Part shown: positions 17,987-25,736 of the stretch, piece by piece
How positions within the stretch are numbered: the stretch's first letter is position 1
How the letters are laid out: each line of letters starts with the position of its first letter
Assembly (NCBI GenBank): GCA_021737275.1
Contig: JAIPEE010000019.1
Span: 1-64,000, forward strand
Direction: 5' to 3'
Length of the DNA stretch: 64,000 bases
Source: Desulfobacterales bacterium
GTDB lineage: Bacteria; Desulfobacterota; Desulfobacteria; Desulfobacterales; JAIPEE01
Position numbers and translations under genes: made by a program
Notes under the pieces: generated by a model
What the model saw: only the letters and a program-made list of their open reading frames with translations
Databases searched by the model: none
What the model was told of the DNA's origin: nothing

Positions 17987-18042
17987 AATACGCGTCTCTC
18001 TTTCATACTTTTACATCAAAATATGGATGTAAGCCTACCCAT

Positions 18043-18846
18043 TTATCCACCGGTTTTTGCGAATTTTTCCGGGACCAGCGTAATTCTGGGATATTCTCCC
18101 AGGGGGCTTTGGTCAACCAGCAGCCGGCATCCATAAGTCTCTTCCAGTATTTCATAGTTTATTACATCGGCCGGTTTTCCTTTTTTTACAATCCGGCCTT
18201 CTTTTAAAAGAAGTAATCCGTCGCCATACATGGCTGCCATGTTGATATCATGGGAAACCATAATGATCGTAATATCTTTTTCTTTCTTTAACTGCTCCAT
18301 CAGATCCATGACGCGCAACTGGTGGGCCAGATCCAGGGCAGACGTGGGTTCATCCAGTAAAATGATCTTCGGCTCCTGGCAGATGGCCCGGGCAATAAAG
18401 ACCCGCTGACGTTCTCCGCCGCTCAGTTGAGAAATTTTTCGATCCGCAAGGTGGCCGACTTCTGTAAATTTCATGGCCTGGCTGGCAATATCAATATCAT
18501 GTTTCTGATCCAGCCCCAACACACCCATATGGGGTGACCGCCCCATCAGCACCACCTCGGTAACTGTAAAAGGAAAATCAGACATTACATTCTGAGAAAC
18601 CATGGCCATTTTCCGGGCAAGATCCTTTCGTGAAAAGTGATGCATCGGCTTGTCCAGTATTGTTACACCATTTCCAGGCACTTTTTCCATGCCGGACATG
18701 CACTTCAACAACGTTGTCTTTCCGGAACCATTGGGGCCGATGATAACAAAAAAGCTGCCCTCGGGAACAGAAAATGTTACATCTGTAAGGACGCTTACAT
18801 TTCCGTATGCATGATTTAAGTTATTTACTTCAATCGCTTTTTTCAT
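18043..18846 (-). CDS. btuD: Corrinoid/iron-siderophore-type ABC transporter ATPase (BtuD-like)
   Basis: A 267-residue ABC ATPase: Walker A GPNGSGKTT (37-45), Q-loop MVSQNVMSDFPF, signature LSGGERQRVF, Walker B IILLDEPTSAL and the switch histidine in MVSHDINMA. It belongs to the FepC/BtuD group. It powers import through the permease encoded upstream, with which it overlaps by 4 bp (translationally coupled). Substrate assignment to corrinoids rests on the cobalamin riboswitch in front of the operon and on the riboswitch-controlled receptor opposite. Confidence 0.92.
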   Translation of the reverse strand: MKKAIEVNNLNHAYGNVSVLTDVTFSVPEGSFFVIIGPNGSGKTTLLKCMSGMEKVPGNGVTILDKPMHHFSRKDLARKMAMVSQNVMSDFPFTVTEVVLMGRSPHMGVLGLDQKHDIDIASQAMKFTEVGHLADRKISQLSGGERQRVFIARAICQEPKIILLDEPTSALDLAHQLRVMDLMEQLKKEKDITIIMVSHDINMAAMYGDGLLLLKEGRIVKKGKPADVINYEILEETYGCRLLVDQSPLGEYPRITLVPEKFAKTGG

Positions 18847-19853
18847 TGTTTCGACTTCATCAGCAGATAAATAAACAGCGGCACGCCTATCATCGCTGTA
18901 ATGACACCCACCGGCAATTCTCCATGGCGGGACAGAACACGCGCCAGCAGATCACATAAAACCATATAGGATGCGCCACCCAGTATACAGGCCGGCACCA
19001 GAACACGATGATCCGGTCCGAATATCATTCTCAGCATATGCGGTATAATTAACCCCACAAAACCCAAAAGCCCGCACTGAGATACGGTGGCACTAACCAT
19101 AAAGGAGGTTACAATCAGGAGCGTATAGGTTACAACCTTGATATGAACGCCCATACTCATGGCCATCTCACTGCCCATCAAAAGCAGGTTCATGTCATGG
19201 GACAACCGGAACATAAGAATAAAGCAGGGAATCAGCATGGCCGACAATATGCCGACCTGATCCATACCCGCCATGGAAAGATCTCCCATCAGCCAGAAAA
19301 TAATATTGTGAAGGCGCGAGTCCTGAACAAGAGAGACCATGAACATAATGACAGCAGAACAGAAGGCATTGATCATGACACCGGCCAGCAGAAGGGAATC
19401 CTTTTTTAAAACTGAAGCTCCGGAAGACATCATCAGAACAAGAAACAGGGTTCCCATACTTCCTAAAAAAGCGGTAAAGCTTACACCCGGAAAATTGGAC
19501 AACCCCAATAAAATACCCAGAATAGCACCAATGGCTGAACCGCCTGAAACACCTAGAATATAGGGCTCTGCAAGTGGGTTTCTCAAAAGAGCCTGAAATA
19601 CCAAGCCACCAAGGGACAACGTCGCCCCAACAAGAGCTGCCAGTAATGCACGGGGAAACCGGAGGTCCCAAATTATTGTTTTGAGCATACTGTCGGAAGT
19701 ATCTCCGCCCAGCAGTGCCTGAAAAACATTCTTCATATTACCGCCGGCCGCACCAACGGAAATCGCCAGAAAAATACTGATGATCAGTATCAACATCAGA
19801 AACAGGCTGATCAATGTCATCCGCCTGATTACATGCGGCTGCCGTACTGTCAT
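18843..19853 (-). CDS. btuC: Corrinoid ABC transporter permease (BtuC/FecCD family)
   Basis: A 336-residue FecCD-type permease with about ten membrane helices. Family segments seen are LGLSNFPG-type loops after ILGVSGGSAIGAILG, RFPRALLAALVGATLSLGG near the N-terminus, and CGLLGFVGLIIPHMLRMIFG, the coupling-helix region that contacts the ATPase, with GELPVGVITAMIGVPLFIYL at the end. It overlaps both neighbours by 4 bp (ATGA), so the three ABC subunits are made in step. The corrinoid substrate follows from riboswitch control. Confidence 0.93.
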   Translation of the reverse strand: MTVRQPHVIRRMTLISLFLMLILIISIFLAISVGAAGGNMKNVFQALLGGDTSDSMLKTIIWDLRFPRALLAALVGATLSLGGLVFQALLRNPLAEPYILGVSGGSAIGAILGILLGLSNFPGVSFTAFLGSMGTLFLVLMMSSGASVLKKDSLLLAGVMINAFCSAVIMFMVSLVQDSRLHNIIFWLMGDLSMAGMDQVGILSAMLIPCFILMFRLSHDMNLLLMGSEMAMSMGVHIKVVTYTLLIVTSFMVSATVSQCGLLGFVGLIIPHMLRMIFGPDHRVLVPACILGGASYMVLCDLLARVLSRHGELPVGVITAMIGVPLFIYLLMKSKQ

Positions 19854-20755
19854 TGAACACCCCCGAAAAGTTCCGGATGAATTATTTTCGCCAGTACTTC
19901 AAGGCCGTCCACCAGCCGTGGTGTGGCGCGGTCAAAAAAATCAGAATTCACAAGATGAATCCGGTTATTTTTAATGGCAGGCATATCCGGCCAGCGTTGC
20001 CACTCGGCCTTTACCTGTTCAAATGCACCGCCCCTGGCCATTGATGTGATAATAAATATTTCGGGCGCCAGCCTCAGTACCTGCTCCCTGCTGTATCGCG
20101 GGTAGGCAATCGGTCCTGCGGTTAAATTATAGCCACCTGCCATTGTAATTAACTCATGAATAAAGGTATCATTTCCTATCGCAACAATCGGGGCAATGCC
20201 GATCTGGAAAAAGACCTTGGGTCGCGTGCTTGAACCACTAACAGCTGTTTTTACCTGGCTGATTCGAGCCTGCATATCATCTACCAGTTTTTTTGCATTG
20301 TCACTGGTATCCAGAACATCCCCTATTTCAATAATGGATGTCATCACCGCTTCTAAATCTCTCGGATCCACTGCATAAACCGGGATATCCAGCTTCTCCA
20401 GAAAACTGACAACCTCAATGGGATTGCCATCCTTAACGGCAATACAAAGATCCGGTTTCAGGGCGACAATCTTTTCAATATTCAGATGAACGTAAGATCC
20501 TACTTTGGGAAGTTTTTGTGCTTCAGAAGGAAAATCACTGAACATGGTAACACCCACCAGTCGATGGCTTTGTTCCAGAGCAAAAATGACTTCTGTAATA
20601 CTGGGCGCCAGCGAAATAATGCGTTTTGCATGCACAGGAATGCGAACTGTTCTGCCCAGATGGTCGGTCACAGTTTTAGTATCTGCGCTCAAAACCCCCG
20701 GAAGGTATAAAACCAGATATAATAACAGTACAATTTTTTGAAACCGTTTTCTCAT
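19850..20755 (-). CDS. btuF: Corrinoid ABC transporter substrate-binding protein (BtuF-like)
   Basis: A 301-residue periplasmic binding protein with a signal peptide (residues 1-24, ending VLSA) and the BtuF/FhuD fold: VTDHLGRTVRIPVHAKRIISLAPSITEVIFAL, VGSYVHLNIEKIVALKPDL and the C-terminal WPDMPAIKNNRIHLVN. It hands vitamin B12 or related corrinoids to BtuCD. It is the first gene after a minus-strand cobalamin riboswitch. The ATG is directly preceded by seven T of a terminator-like hairpin and no clear Shine-Dalgarno is seen, which suggests that the hairpin controls transcription, initiation, or both. Confidence 0.92.
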   Translation of the reverse strand: MRKRFQKIVLLLYLVLYLPGVLSADTKTVTDHLGRTVRIPVHAKRIISLAPSITEVIFALEQSHRLVGVTMFSDFPSEAQKLPKVGSYVHLNIEKIVALKPDLCIAVKDGNPIEVVSFLEKLDIPVYAVDPRDLEAVMTSIIEIGDVLDTSDNAKKLVDDMQARISQVKTAVSGSSTRPKVFFQIGIAPIVAIGNDTFIHELITMAGGYNLTAGPIAYPRYSREQVLRLAPEIFIITSMARGGAFEQVKAEWQRWPDMPAIKNNRIHLVNSDFFDRATPRLVDGLEVLAKIIHPELFGGVQ

Positions 20756-20762
20756 AAAAAAA

Positions 20763-20789
20763 CCCAGACCAATTTGTATCCGATCCGGG
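20763..20789 (-). terminator. Terminator-like hairpin of the btuF leader, ending at the start codon
   Basis: On the minus strand CCCGGATCGG pairs with TTGGTCTGGG (ten pairs, four of them G-U) around the loop ATACAAA, and is followed by seven T that run straight into the ATG of btuF (20755). It is the likely expression platform of the riboswitch upstream. Confidence 0.6.
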
Positions 20790-20849
20790 GATTCCTTAAT
20801 TATATATCCTCAAATACGAAGGCAAATGATCAGCTACGCAACTTTGTCT

Positions 20850-21035
20850 TCCTGCTCAGGCAGGTCTTCTGACTCCCTTATTCTACTGACGGCCTTCCCA
20901 TTTAATCATTTGAAATAGTGGCACAAGTTTGTCAGCAAAACCCCCCGATATATATTATCAGGGTCAGGTTACAGCGGCGGGCCCGTCTCCGATTTTCACG
21001 GTGTTCCCTATTACGCCTTTTTTAAGGCACCTGAA
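20850..21035 (-). promoter_or_regulatory. Cobalamin riboswitch controlling btuFCD-exbBD-tonB
   Basis: Read on the minus strand, the conserved aptamer pieces appear in order: GGTGCC, GGGAACACCGTGAAAATCGG, GACGGGCCCGCCGCTGTAA, GCCACT, GGGAAGG, and GTCAGAAGACCTGCC. This is a full AdoCbl-type aptamer. It stands 95 bp upstream of btuF with a terminator-like hairpin between, and represses the import operon when corrinoid is plentiful. Confidence 0.95.
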
Positions 21036-21049
21036 CAATTTATTATGAT

Positions 21050-21078
21050 TTTGTATTAATTACCCGTCGGGAAGTCAA
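21050..21078 (-). promoter_or_regulatory. Sigma70-type promoter of the btuF riboswitch transcript
   Basis: On the minus strand TTGACT (21073-21078) is followed after 17 bp by TACAAA (21050-21055). The predicted start falls a few bases before the aptamer, which supports it. Confidence 0.6.
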
Positions 21079-21185
21079 CAAAAAACATCAATTTGCTTTT
21101 CAATATAATTCACAAGCATACTGATTTTATTGATATTTTCCAAATACACCAACCATTTTTATGATTTATCCTCCTTTATTCATCC

Positions 21186-21214
21186 TTGACATCCAAAAAT
21201 GATTCTAATATGCA
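21186..21214 (+). promoter_or_regulatory. Sigma70-type promoter of the receptor riboswitch transcript
   Basis: TTGACA (21186-21191), 17-bp spacer, TATGCA (21209-21214; TAATAT overlaps it at 21206). The transcript would begin near 21221, just ahead of the plus-strand aptamer. Together with the minus-strand promoter at 21050-21078 it forms a divergent pair. Confidence 0.6.
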
Positions 21215-21227
21215 ACAGTAAAAACGT

Positions 21228-21392
21228 TCTGGTGCTTCATTGAAGCTTAGTAGGGAACTCCGTGAAAATCGGAGACGAGCCCGTCGCTGTAATCGGGGAC
21301 GAACGTCGCATTAAAGCCACTGAACTGCCTGAGGCGGATTGGGAAGGCGCGACAAGTAGAATGATCCATAAGTCAGAAAACCTGCCTGAACG
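21228..21392 (+). promoter_or_regulatory. Cobalamin riboswitch controlling the TonB-dependent receptor
   Basis: Aptamer pieces in order: GGTGC, GGGAACTCCGTGAAAATCGG, GACGAGCCCGTCGCTGTAAT, GCCACTG, TTGGGAAGG, GTCAGAAAACCTGCC. It precedes the receptor gene by about 140 bp, with a terminator and a competing hairpin between. The ORF at 21262-21525 in the track lies inside this RNA and is not a gene. Confidence 0.95.
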
Positions 21393-21456
21393 GGATAGCA
21401 TCGTATCCCACGTGGACCATGGGCTACAGAATGATCAGAGGATAAAAAGGGCTTTC

Positions 21457-21501
21457 CCCGGGTCGATTGATAATCGGTCCGGGATTTTTTTTGCCCGGAC
21501 C
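21457..21501 (+). terminator. Riboswitch terminator with a competing downstream hairpin
   Basis: CCCGGGTCGATT (21457-21468) pairs with AATCGGTCCGGG (21472-21483; two G-U pairs) and is followed by A and eight T, a strong terminator. The right arm GGTCCGGG (21476-21483) can instead pair perfectly with CCCGGACC (21494-21501), so two folds exclude each other. This is probably the expression platform. Confidence 0.75.
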
Positions 21502-21530
21502 AAAATAAAAAGATCTGTGAGGTAAAGAAA

Positions 21531-23606
21531 ATGAGGAAAGGTTTAATTTATTGGATGGTTCTGGCAATCACCTTATGCCTGCCGGTGGTTTCCAGTGCAG
21601 AAGAAGACAAACATGAAGCGCCGGTTGTTACAACGATGGAAGAAGTGCTGGTAAGTGCAACAAAAACAGAAGAGCAGCGTAAAGACATCCCCAACAGTGT
21701 CATTTTAGTTGACCGGTATGATATCCAGGAGTCACCAGCCAAAACAGTTGGTGAGTTGTTGGGCAATGAACTGGGTATCGACTGGCGCACTTATGGAAAC
21801 TATGGCGGCGCTTCAGAAGAAATTAAAATACGAGGTATGTCCAGTGACGGCACACAGGTACTGGTCAATGGCGTCAGCAGGTTGTCACCGTCTTTAGGCA
21901 TAGCCAATGTAGCAGAAATTCCGCTCAATAGTATTGAACGCATTGAAATCGTTAAAGGCTCCGGTTCCCTTCTTTATGGGTCCGGCGCAATGGGCGGTAC
22001 AATCAATATTATCACAAAGCGGCCGGCAAATGATAAAATTGATGCAAAAGCAACGGCCGGTTACGGTAGCGAAAGCACATATCTGCTTTCGGCAGAACAG
22101 GGTATGAATGTCATTGAGGACCTCGGTTACTATATTACGGCTAACAAAAAGGAAACCGATGGATTCAGAGACAATGGTGACCTGACGCATAATGATGTCT
22201 CCCTTAATCTGGTTCTGGATAAAGATGACGTTCTTGATATCAGCCTCTACGGTGAATATGTAAACCGTGAATTTGGCCAGCCCGGTGTTCAACCGCCGGA
22301 AGGGACACAGGACTATTATGTAAAAAATGAAATATTCTATAACAGCGAGTCGGCCAGCCTGCTTAATCGTCATGAAGATACAAACAAGATGGCTGTGTTG
22401 AATGTAAAAAGCAATCCGCTGGACTGGCTCGGATTGAGTTTGAAGGGCGACTATACTTCTCTTGAAAGTTATAACTATATGCGAAATGCTGGCGCAAGTT
22501 GGCCCAAGGTTGCAGGAGAGGGCTATGAAACGTGGATTATCAATGATATTGCCGGTATTGAAGGTTTTTTTACGTTAACGCCCCACTCCAGCACTGAAAT
22601 CCTTCTGGGAATGGACTACAATGACTATGGTTATGAAAACAGACAGGGTGATATTGATGCATCCGGAAATGCTGTCGCAGGCACAATAGCCACTGAAGAA
22701 CATAAGGTACACACAAATGGTTCTTTTGCTGAAGCACAATACCGGCCCAGCCGGTATATAAAATTTTTGGCCGGTATTCGCCATGAAAGCCATTCCACAT
22801 TCGGGTCCGAGGATCTGCCCCGTTTTGGATTAATCCTCAATCCGTTTGAGCACACTGCCCTGAAGTTCAGCCATGGAAAACACTTCAAGGCACCTACAAT
22901 GAATGATCTGTTCTGGCCGGATGATGGCTGGACCCGGGGTAATCCAGACCTTAAAGCTGAAACAGGCTGGCACTCTGATGTTACACTGGAGCAGAGTCTT
23001 TTAAGTGATAAGCTGTTCTTTGAAGCAACATATTTTGACTGGGACATTAAGGATAAAATTAACTGGGCTGAAAATCCTGCCTTTCCTACTCCAGTCCCGG
23101 GTTTCAACTACTGGACACCATCAAATGTTGATACATATGAAGCTCAGGGTTGTGAGATTGGGGCACGCATCAAACCCATTCATAATACCATACTCTCTCT
23201 GAGTTATACTTATACAGATGCAACGGAAGAGCTCTCCGGCGGGACAGTAAGACAAGCTCAATATACGGCCAGGCATCTTTTCAAGGGAGATATCTCTTAC
23301 TGGTTTGATTTTGGGCTTACAGCAACCTTTATAGGCAGATATGTGGGATCCCGACCGGCATTTTATAATACTGCCCAGGATGAATTTGCTTCTTATATTC
23401 TGGATTCCTACTGGACGGCTGATCTTAAACTTGAGCAGAGACTTTATGACAAATGGCTGATTGGATTACAGGGTACCAACCTGTTTGACACAGGATATTA
23501 TACACGACTTTCAAACTTCCAGGATCAAACCTCCGGCCTGATTACCAGAGAAGGTTTTCCCGGTGCAGAGCGTGCTGTATTTTGCAGCCTGACTTATGAA
23601 TATTGA
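21531..23606 (+). CDS. btuB: TonB-dependent outer-membrane receptor for corrinoids (BtuB-like)
   Basis: A 691-residue receptor. Signal peptide at 1-23 (ending VVSSA), TonB box region near residues 36-44 (MEEVLVSATK), plug domain (GELLGNELGIDWRTYG, IKIRGMSSDGTQVLVNG, IERIEIVKGSGSLLYGSGAMGGTINI), then a 22-strand-type barrel with the C-terminal end FCSLTYEY, aromatic as expected for BAM insertion. A cobalamin riboswitch in its leader makes vitamin B12 or another corrinoid the likely ligand. AGGTAAAGAAA precedes ATG. Length is normal for the family. It is transcribed away from btuFCD and toward the BtuF-CbiZ fusion, from which it is separated by a terminator. Confidence 0.93.
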   Translation: MRKGLIYWMVLAITLCLPVVSSAEEDKHEAPVVTTMEEVLVSATKTEEQRKDIPNSVILVDRYDIQESPAKTVGELLGNELGIDWRTYGNYGGASEEIKIRGMSSDGTQVLVNGVSRLSPSLGIANVAEIPLNSIERIEIVKGSGSLLYGSGAMGGTINIITKRPANDKIDAKATAGYGSESTYLLSAEQGMNVIEDLGYYITANKKETDGFRDNGDLTHNDVSLNLVLDKDDVLDISLYGEYVNREFGQPGVQPPEGTQDYYVKNEIFYNSESASLLNRHEDTNKMAVLNVKSNPLDWLGLSLKGDYTSLESYNYMRNAGASWPKVAGEGYETWIINDIAGIEGFFTLTPHSSTEILLGMDYNDYGYENRQGDIDASGNAVAGTIATEEHKVHTNGSFAEAQYRPSRYIKFLAGIRHESHSTFGSEDLPRFGLILNPFEHTALKFSHGKHFKAPTMNDLFWPDDGWTRGNPDLKAETGWHSDVTLEQSLLSDKLFFEATYFDWDIKDKINWAENPAFPTPVPGFNYWTPSNVDTYEAQGCEIGARIKPIHNTILSLSYTYTDATEELSGGTVRQAQYTARHLFKGDISYWFDFGLTATFIGRYVGSRPAFYNTAQDEFASYILDSYWTADLKLEQRLYDKWLIGLQGTNLFDTGYYTRLSNFQDQTSGLITREGFPGAERAVFCSLTYEY

Positions 23607-23613
23607 TAAATAA

Positions 23614-23649
23614 GCATAGTGCCCGGCATATAATTGCCGGGCACTATGC
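23614..23649. terminator. Strong rho-independent terminator after the receptor gene
   Basis: A perfect 15-bp inverted repeat, GCATAGTGCCCGGCA and TGCCGGGCACTATGC, with loop TATAAT, followed by CAATTTTTT. It may attenuate transcription into the BtuF-CbiZ gene, for which no separate strong promoter is seen in the 35-bp gap. Confidence 0.85.
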
Positions 23650-23684
23650 CAATTTTTTCTACAACCCTACACTGAGACAACATC

Positions 23685-25736
23685 ATGATTTTTTTTAATA
23701 GCTACCGGATTGGAAATATTATATCTGACCGCAGATACCTTTTAACCGTTATCTGTTTTTTCTGTTTTCTGAGTTTTATGACGCAACCGGCAATAGCCGG
23801 TCTCTATCCTTTGTCATTTACTGATGATGAAGGTCATCAGGTAGTTATCAAAAAACGTCCTGAAAATGCTGTTTCGCTGGTACCGTCTGTTACAGAAATA
23901 ATTTTTAAGCTGGGTGCAGCTGATGCAGTAAGTGGGATTACCTATCATAGCAGCCGGCTGCCCGGTGCTGATAAAAAGCAGATTGTCGGCGGTTTTTTCT
24001 CACCGGCTCTCGATAAAATTGATGCGCTTCAACCGGATGTTATTTTTGTATCTGATCTCAACAGTCAAAAAGTCCATCAGTATTTTGGGAATAAGTATTT
24101 AATTATTACTATCAATACGACCTCAATTGCCGATAGCTTTAACGATATCCTTTTGTTGGGAAAAGTCTTTGACCGGCAGATAGCAGCCACATCAATTATA
24201 AAGGAAAATCAACAAGCACTTGATCTGATTTCCAGAAAGGTCCCCGGCTTAAAAGATAGAAAACGGGTTATCAGGCTTATGGGCCGAAATGAAATCATGA
24301 CACCCGGACTGGATTCGTTTCAGAATGAATTGATTAAAGCCGCCGGTGGTATTCCTCATAACATTAATAAAAATGGAAATGTTATATCCATCTCCCTTGA
24401 GGAGTGGCTGCGGTTCAATCCGGAAATTATCTATGGTTGCGGCGATGATCGTGATGCAGCTGAACTTTTTTTCAACCAGTCCGGTTGGAAAGATGTAGAT
24501 GCAGTAAAAAATCATCAGATCTATTACTTCTCGTGTGACCTGACCTGCCGGGCCGCAACCCATACCGGATATTTTGTTTCCTGGCTGGCGGCCAATATTT
24601 ACCCTGAAGTTTTTTCTGAAAAAAGCAGACAGGTTCTGGACGAAAAAATCACCCATGAGCGGCCTATCAATATTGATCTTGACTATGTCAAAAATGCCCG
24701 AATTACTTACAGCAATATTTATGACTTCCCCAACAAAACCCTGATTGTGGATTTTGAAAAACCCATGGCAATTGTCTCAACACTGGAAGGACAGCGAGAA
24801 GGAATTAAAACCATCGGCAATCATTACTCTTCACCGCCCTGCTGGATGATTGAACATGTTCAGGGATTTGACAAATCAAGAAAACGGATGCTCCGGGTTA
24901 TGGGTAAGTCATCTGAAGATTCGAGTTTTCTTTATACCGGAGCAGATATGGACAACCTGTCGATCCGGAAACAGCAATATAAAGACATGACGGTTTATGC
25001 GCTGGTTACGGCCGGTGTTCAGTCCAATGCCGTCAGAATGTCTTGTGACGTTGGCGGATATTATGAACCGGGGACAATTAATATTATCATTTTACCCAAC
25101 ATGAAGCTTTCAAAAAGAGCCATGACCCGTGCCATCATATCGGCGACCGAAGCCAAAACTGCTGCGATGACGGATCTGGATATCCGGAGTACATATACGC
25201 CGCTTAAAAATCAAGCCACCGGAACCGGCACAGATAACTTGATCATTGCAGAGGGCACCGGAACACAACTGGAACTTGCCGGCGGACATTCCAAACTGGG
25301 TGAACTTATCGCAAAAGCGGTTTATGCTGGTGTGCTGGATGCGGTCAGCAAACAAAACGGCCTTGTAAAGGGACGAACGGTTTTTCAGAGGTTGAAGGAA
25401 AGAAACATCACCATATCCGGCATTGTGTCTGAATCGGAATGCGAATGTATAAAAGGTGACAGTGTTGTGGCGGCTGAACTGGAAAACATTCTGTTAATAC
25501 CCCGATATGAAGGTTTTGTTGAATCTGCTCTGATTCTTAGTGATGATTATAAAAGTGGTGCGATCAGCAATCTGGAAACTTTTGAGCAATTATGCAGCAA
25601 TATTACAGATGAAATTGCCGGCAAACCGGTTCATCCGATGGAAGATCTGGTGGGTGATAATATTCAACTCCCACCTGTTTTAAAAATGGCATTTAATGCT
25701 CTGCTGAACGGAGTAAAACAGGCATCCATAGAATAA
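23685..25736 (+). CDS. Exported fusion of BtuF-like binding protein and CbiZ amidohydrolase
   Basis: A 683-residue two-domain protein. Signal peptide about 1-38 (YLLTVICFFCFLSFMTQPAIA). Residues about 42-325 are a BtuF-like corrinoid-binding domain (FTDDEGHQVVIKKRPENAVSLVPSVTEIIFKLG and the end PEVFSE). Residues about 345-600 are an adenosylcobinamide amidohydrolase (CbiZ) domain, with TIGNHYSSPPC, GVQSNAVRMS and GTGTDNLIIAEGTG. CbiZ cuts the nucleotide loop from unwanted corrinoids so they can be rebuilt. Joined to a binding domain and a signal peptide, it would act outside the cytoplasm, before import. The last ~80 residues are less clear. It follows the riboswitch-controlled receptor and ends 1 bp from the convergent alr gene. 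Confidence 0.88.
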   Translation: MIFFNSYRIGNIISDRRYLLTVICFFCFLSFMTQPAIAGLYPLSFTDDEGHQVVIKKRPENAVSLVPSVTEIIFKLGAADAVSGITYHSSRLPGADKKQIVGGFFSPALDKIDALQPDVIFVSDLNSQKVHQYFGNKYLIITINTTSIADSFNDILLLGKVFDRQIAATSIIKENQQALDLISRKVPGLKDRKRVIRLMGRNEIMTPGLDSFQNELIKAAGGIPHNINKNGNVISISLEEWLRFNPEIIYGCGDDRDAAELFFNQSGWKDVDAVKNHQIYYFSCDLTCRAATHTGYFVSWLAANIYPEVFSEKSRQVLDEKITHERPINIDLDYVKNARITYSNIYDFPNKTLIVDFEKPMAIVSTLEGQREGIKTIGNHYSSPPCWMIEHVQGFDKSRKRMLRVMGKSSEDSSFLYTGADMDNLSIRKQQYKDMTVYALVTAGVQSNAVRMSCDVGGYYEPGTINIIILPNMKLSKRAMTRAIISATEAKTAAMTDLDIRSTYTPLKNQATGTGTDNLIIAEGTGTQLELAGGHSKLGELIAKAVYAGVLDAVSKQNGLVKGRTVFQRLKERNITISGIVSESECECIKGDSVVAAELENILLIPRYEGFVESALILSDDYKSGAISNLETFEQLCSNITDEIAGKPVHPMEDLVGDNIQLPPVLKMAFNALLNGVKQASIE

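Noticed and set aside
21262-21525. 87-residue plus-strand ORF ahead of the TonB-dependent receptor
   Set aside because: It lies almost wholly within the cobalamin aptamer and its terminator. The open frame is a by-product of conserved RNA sequence.
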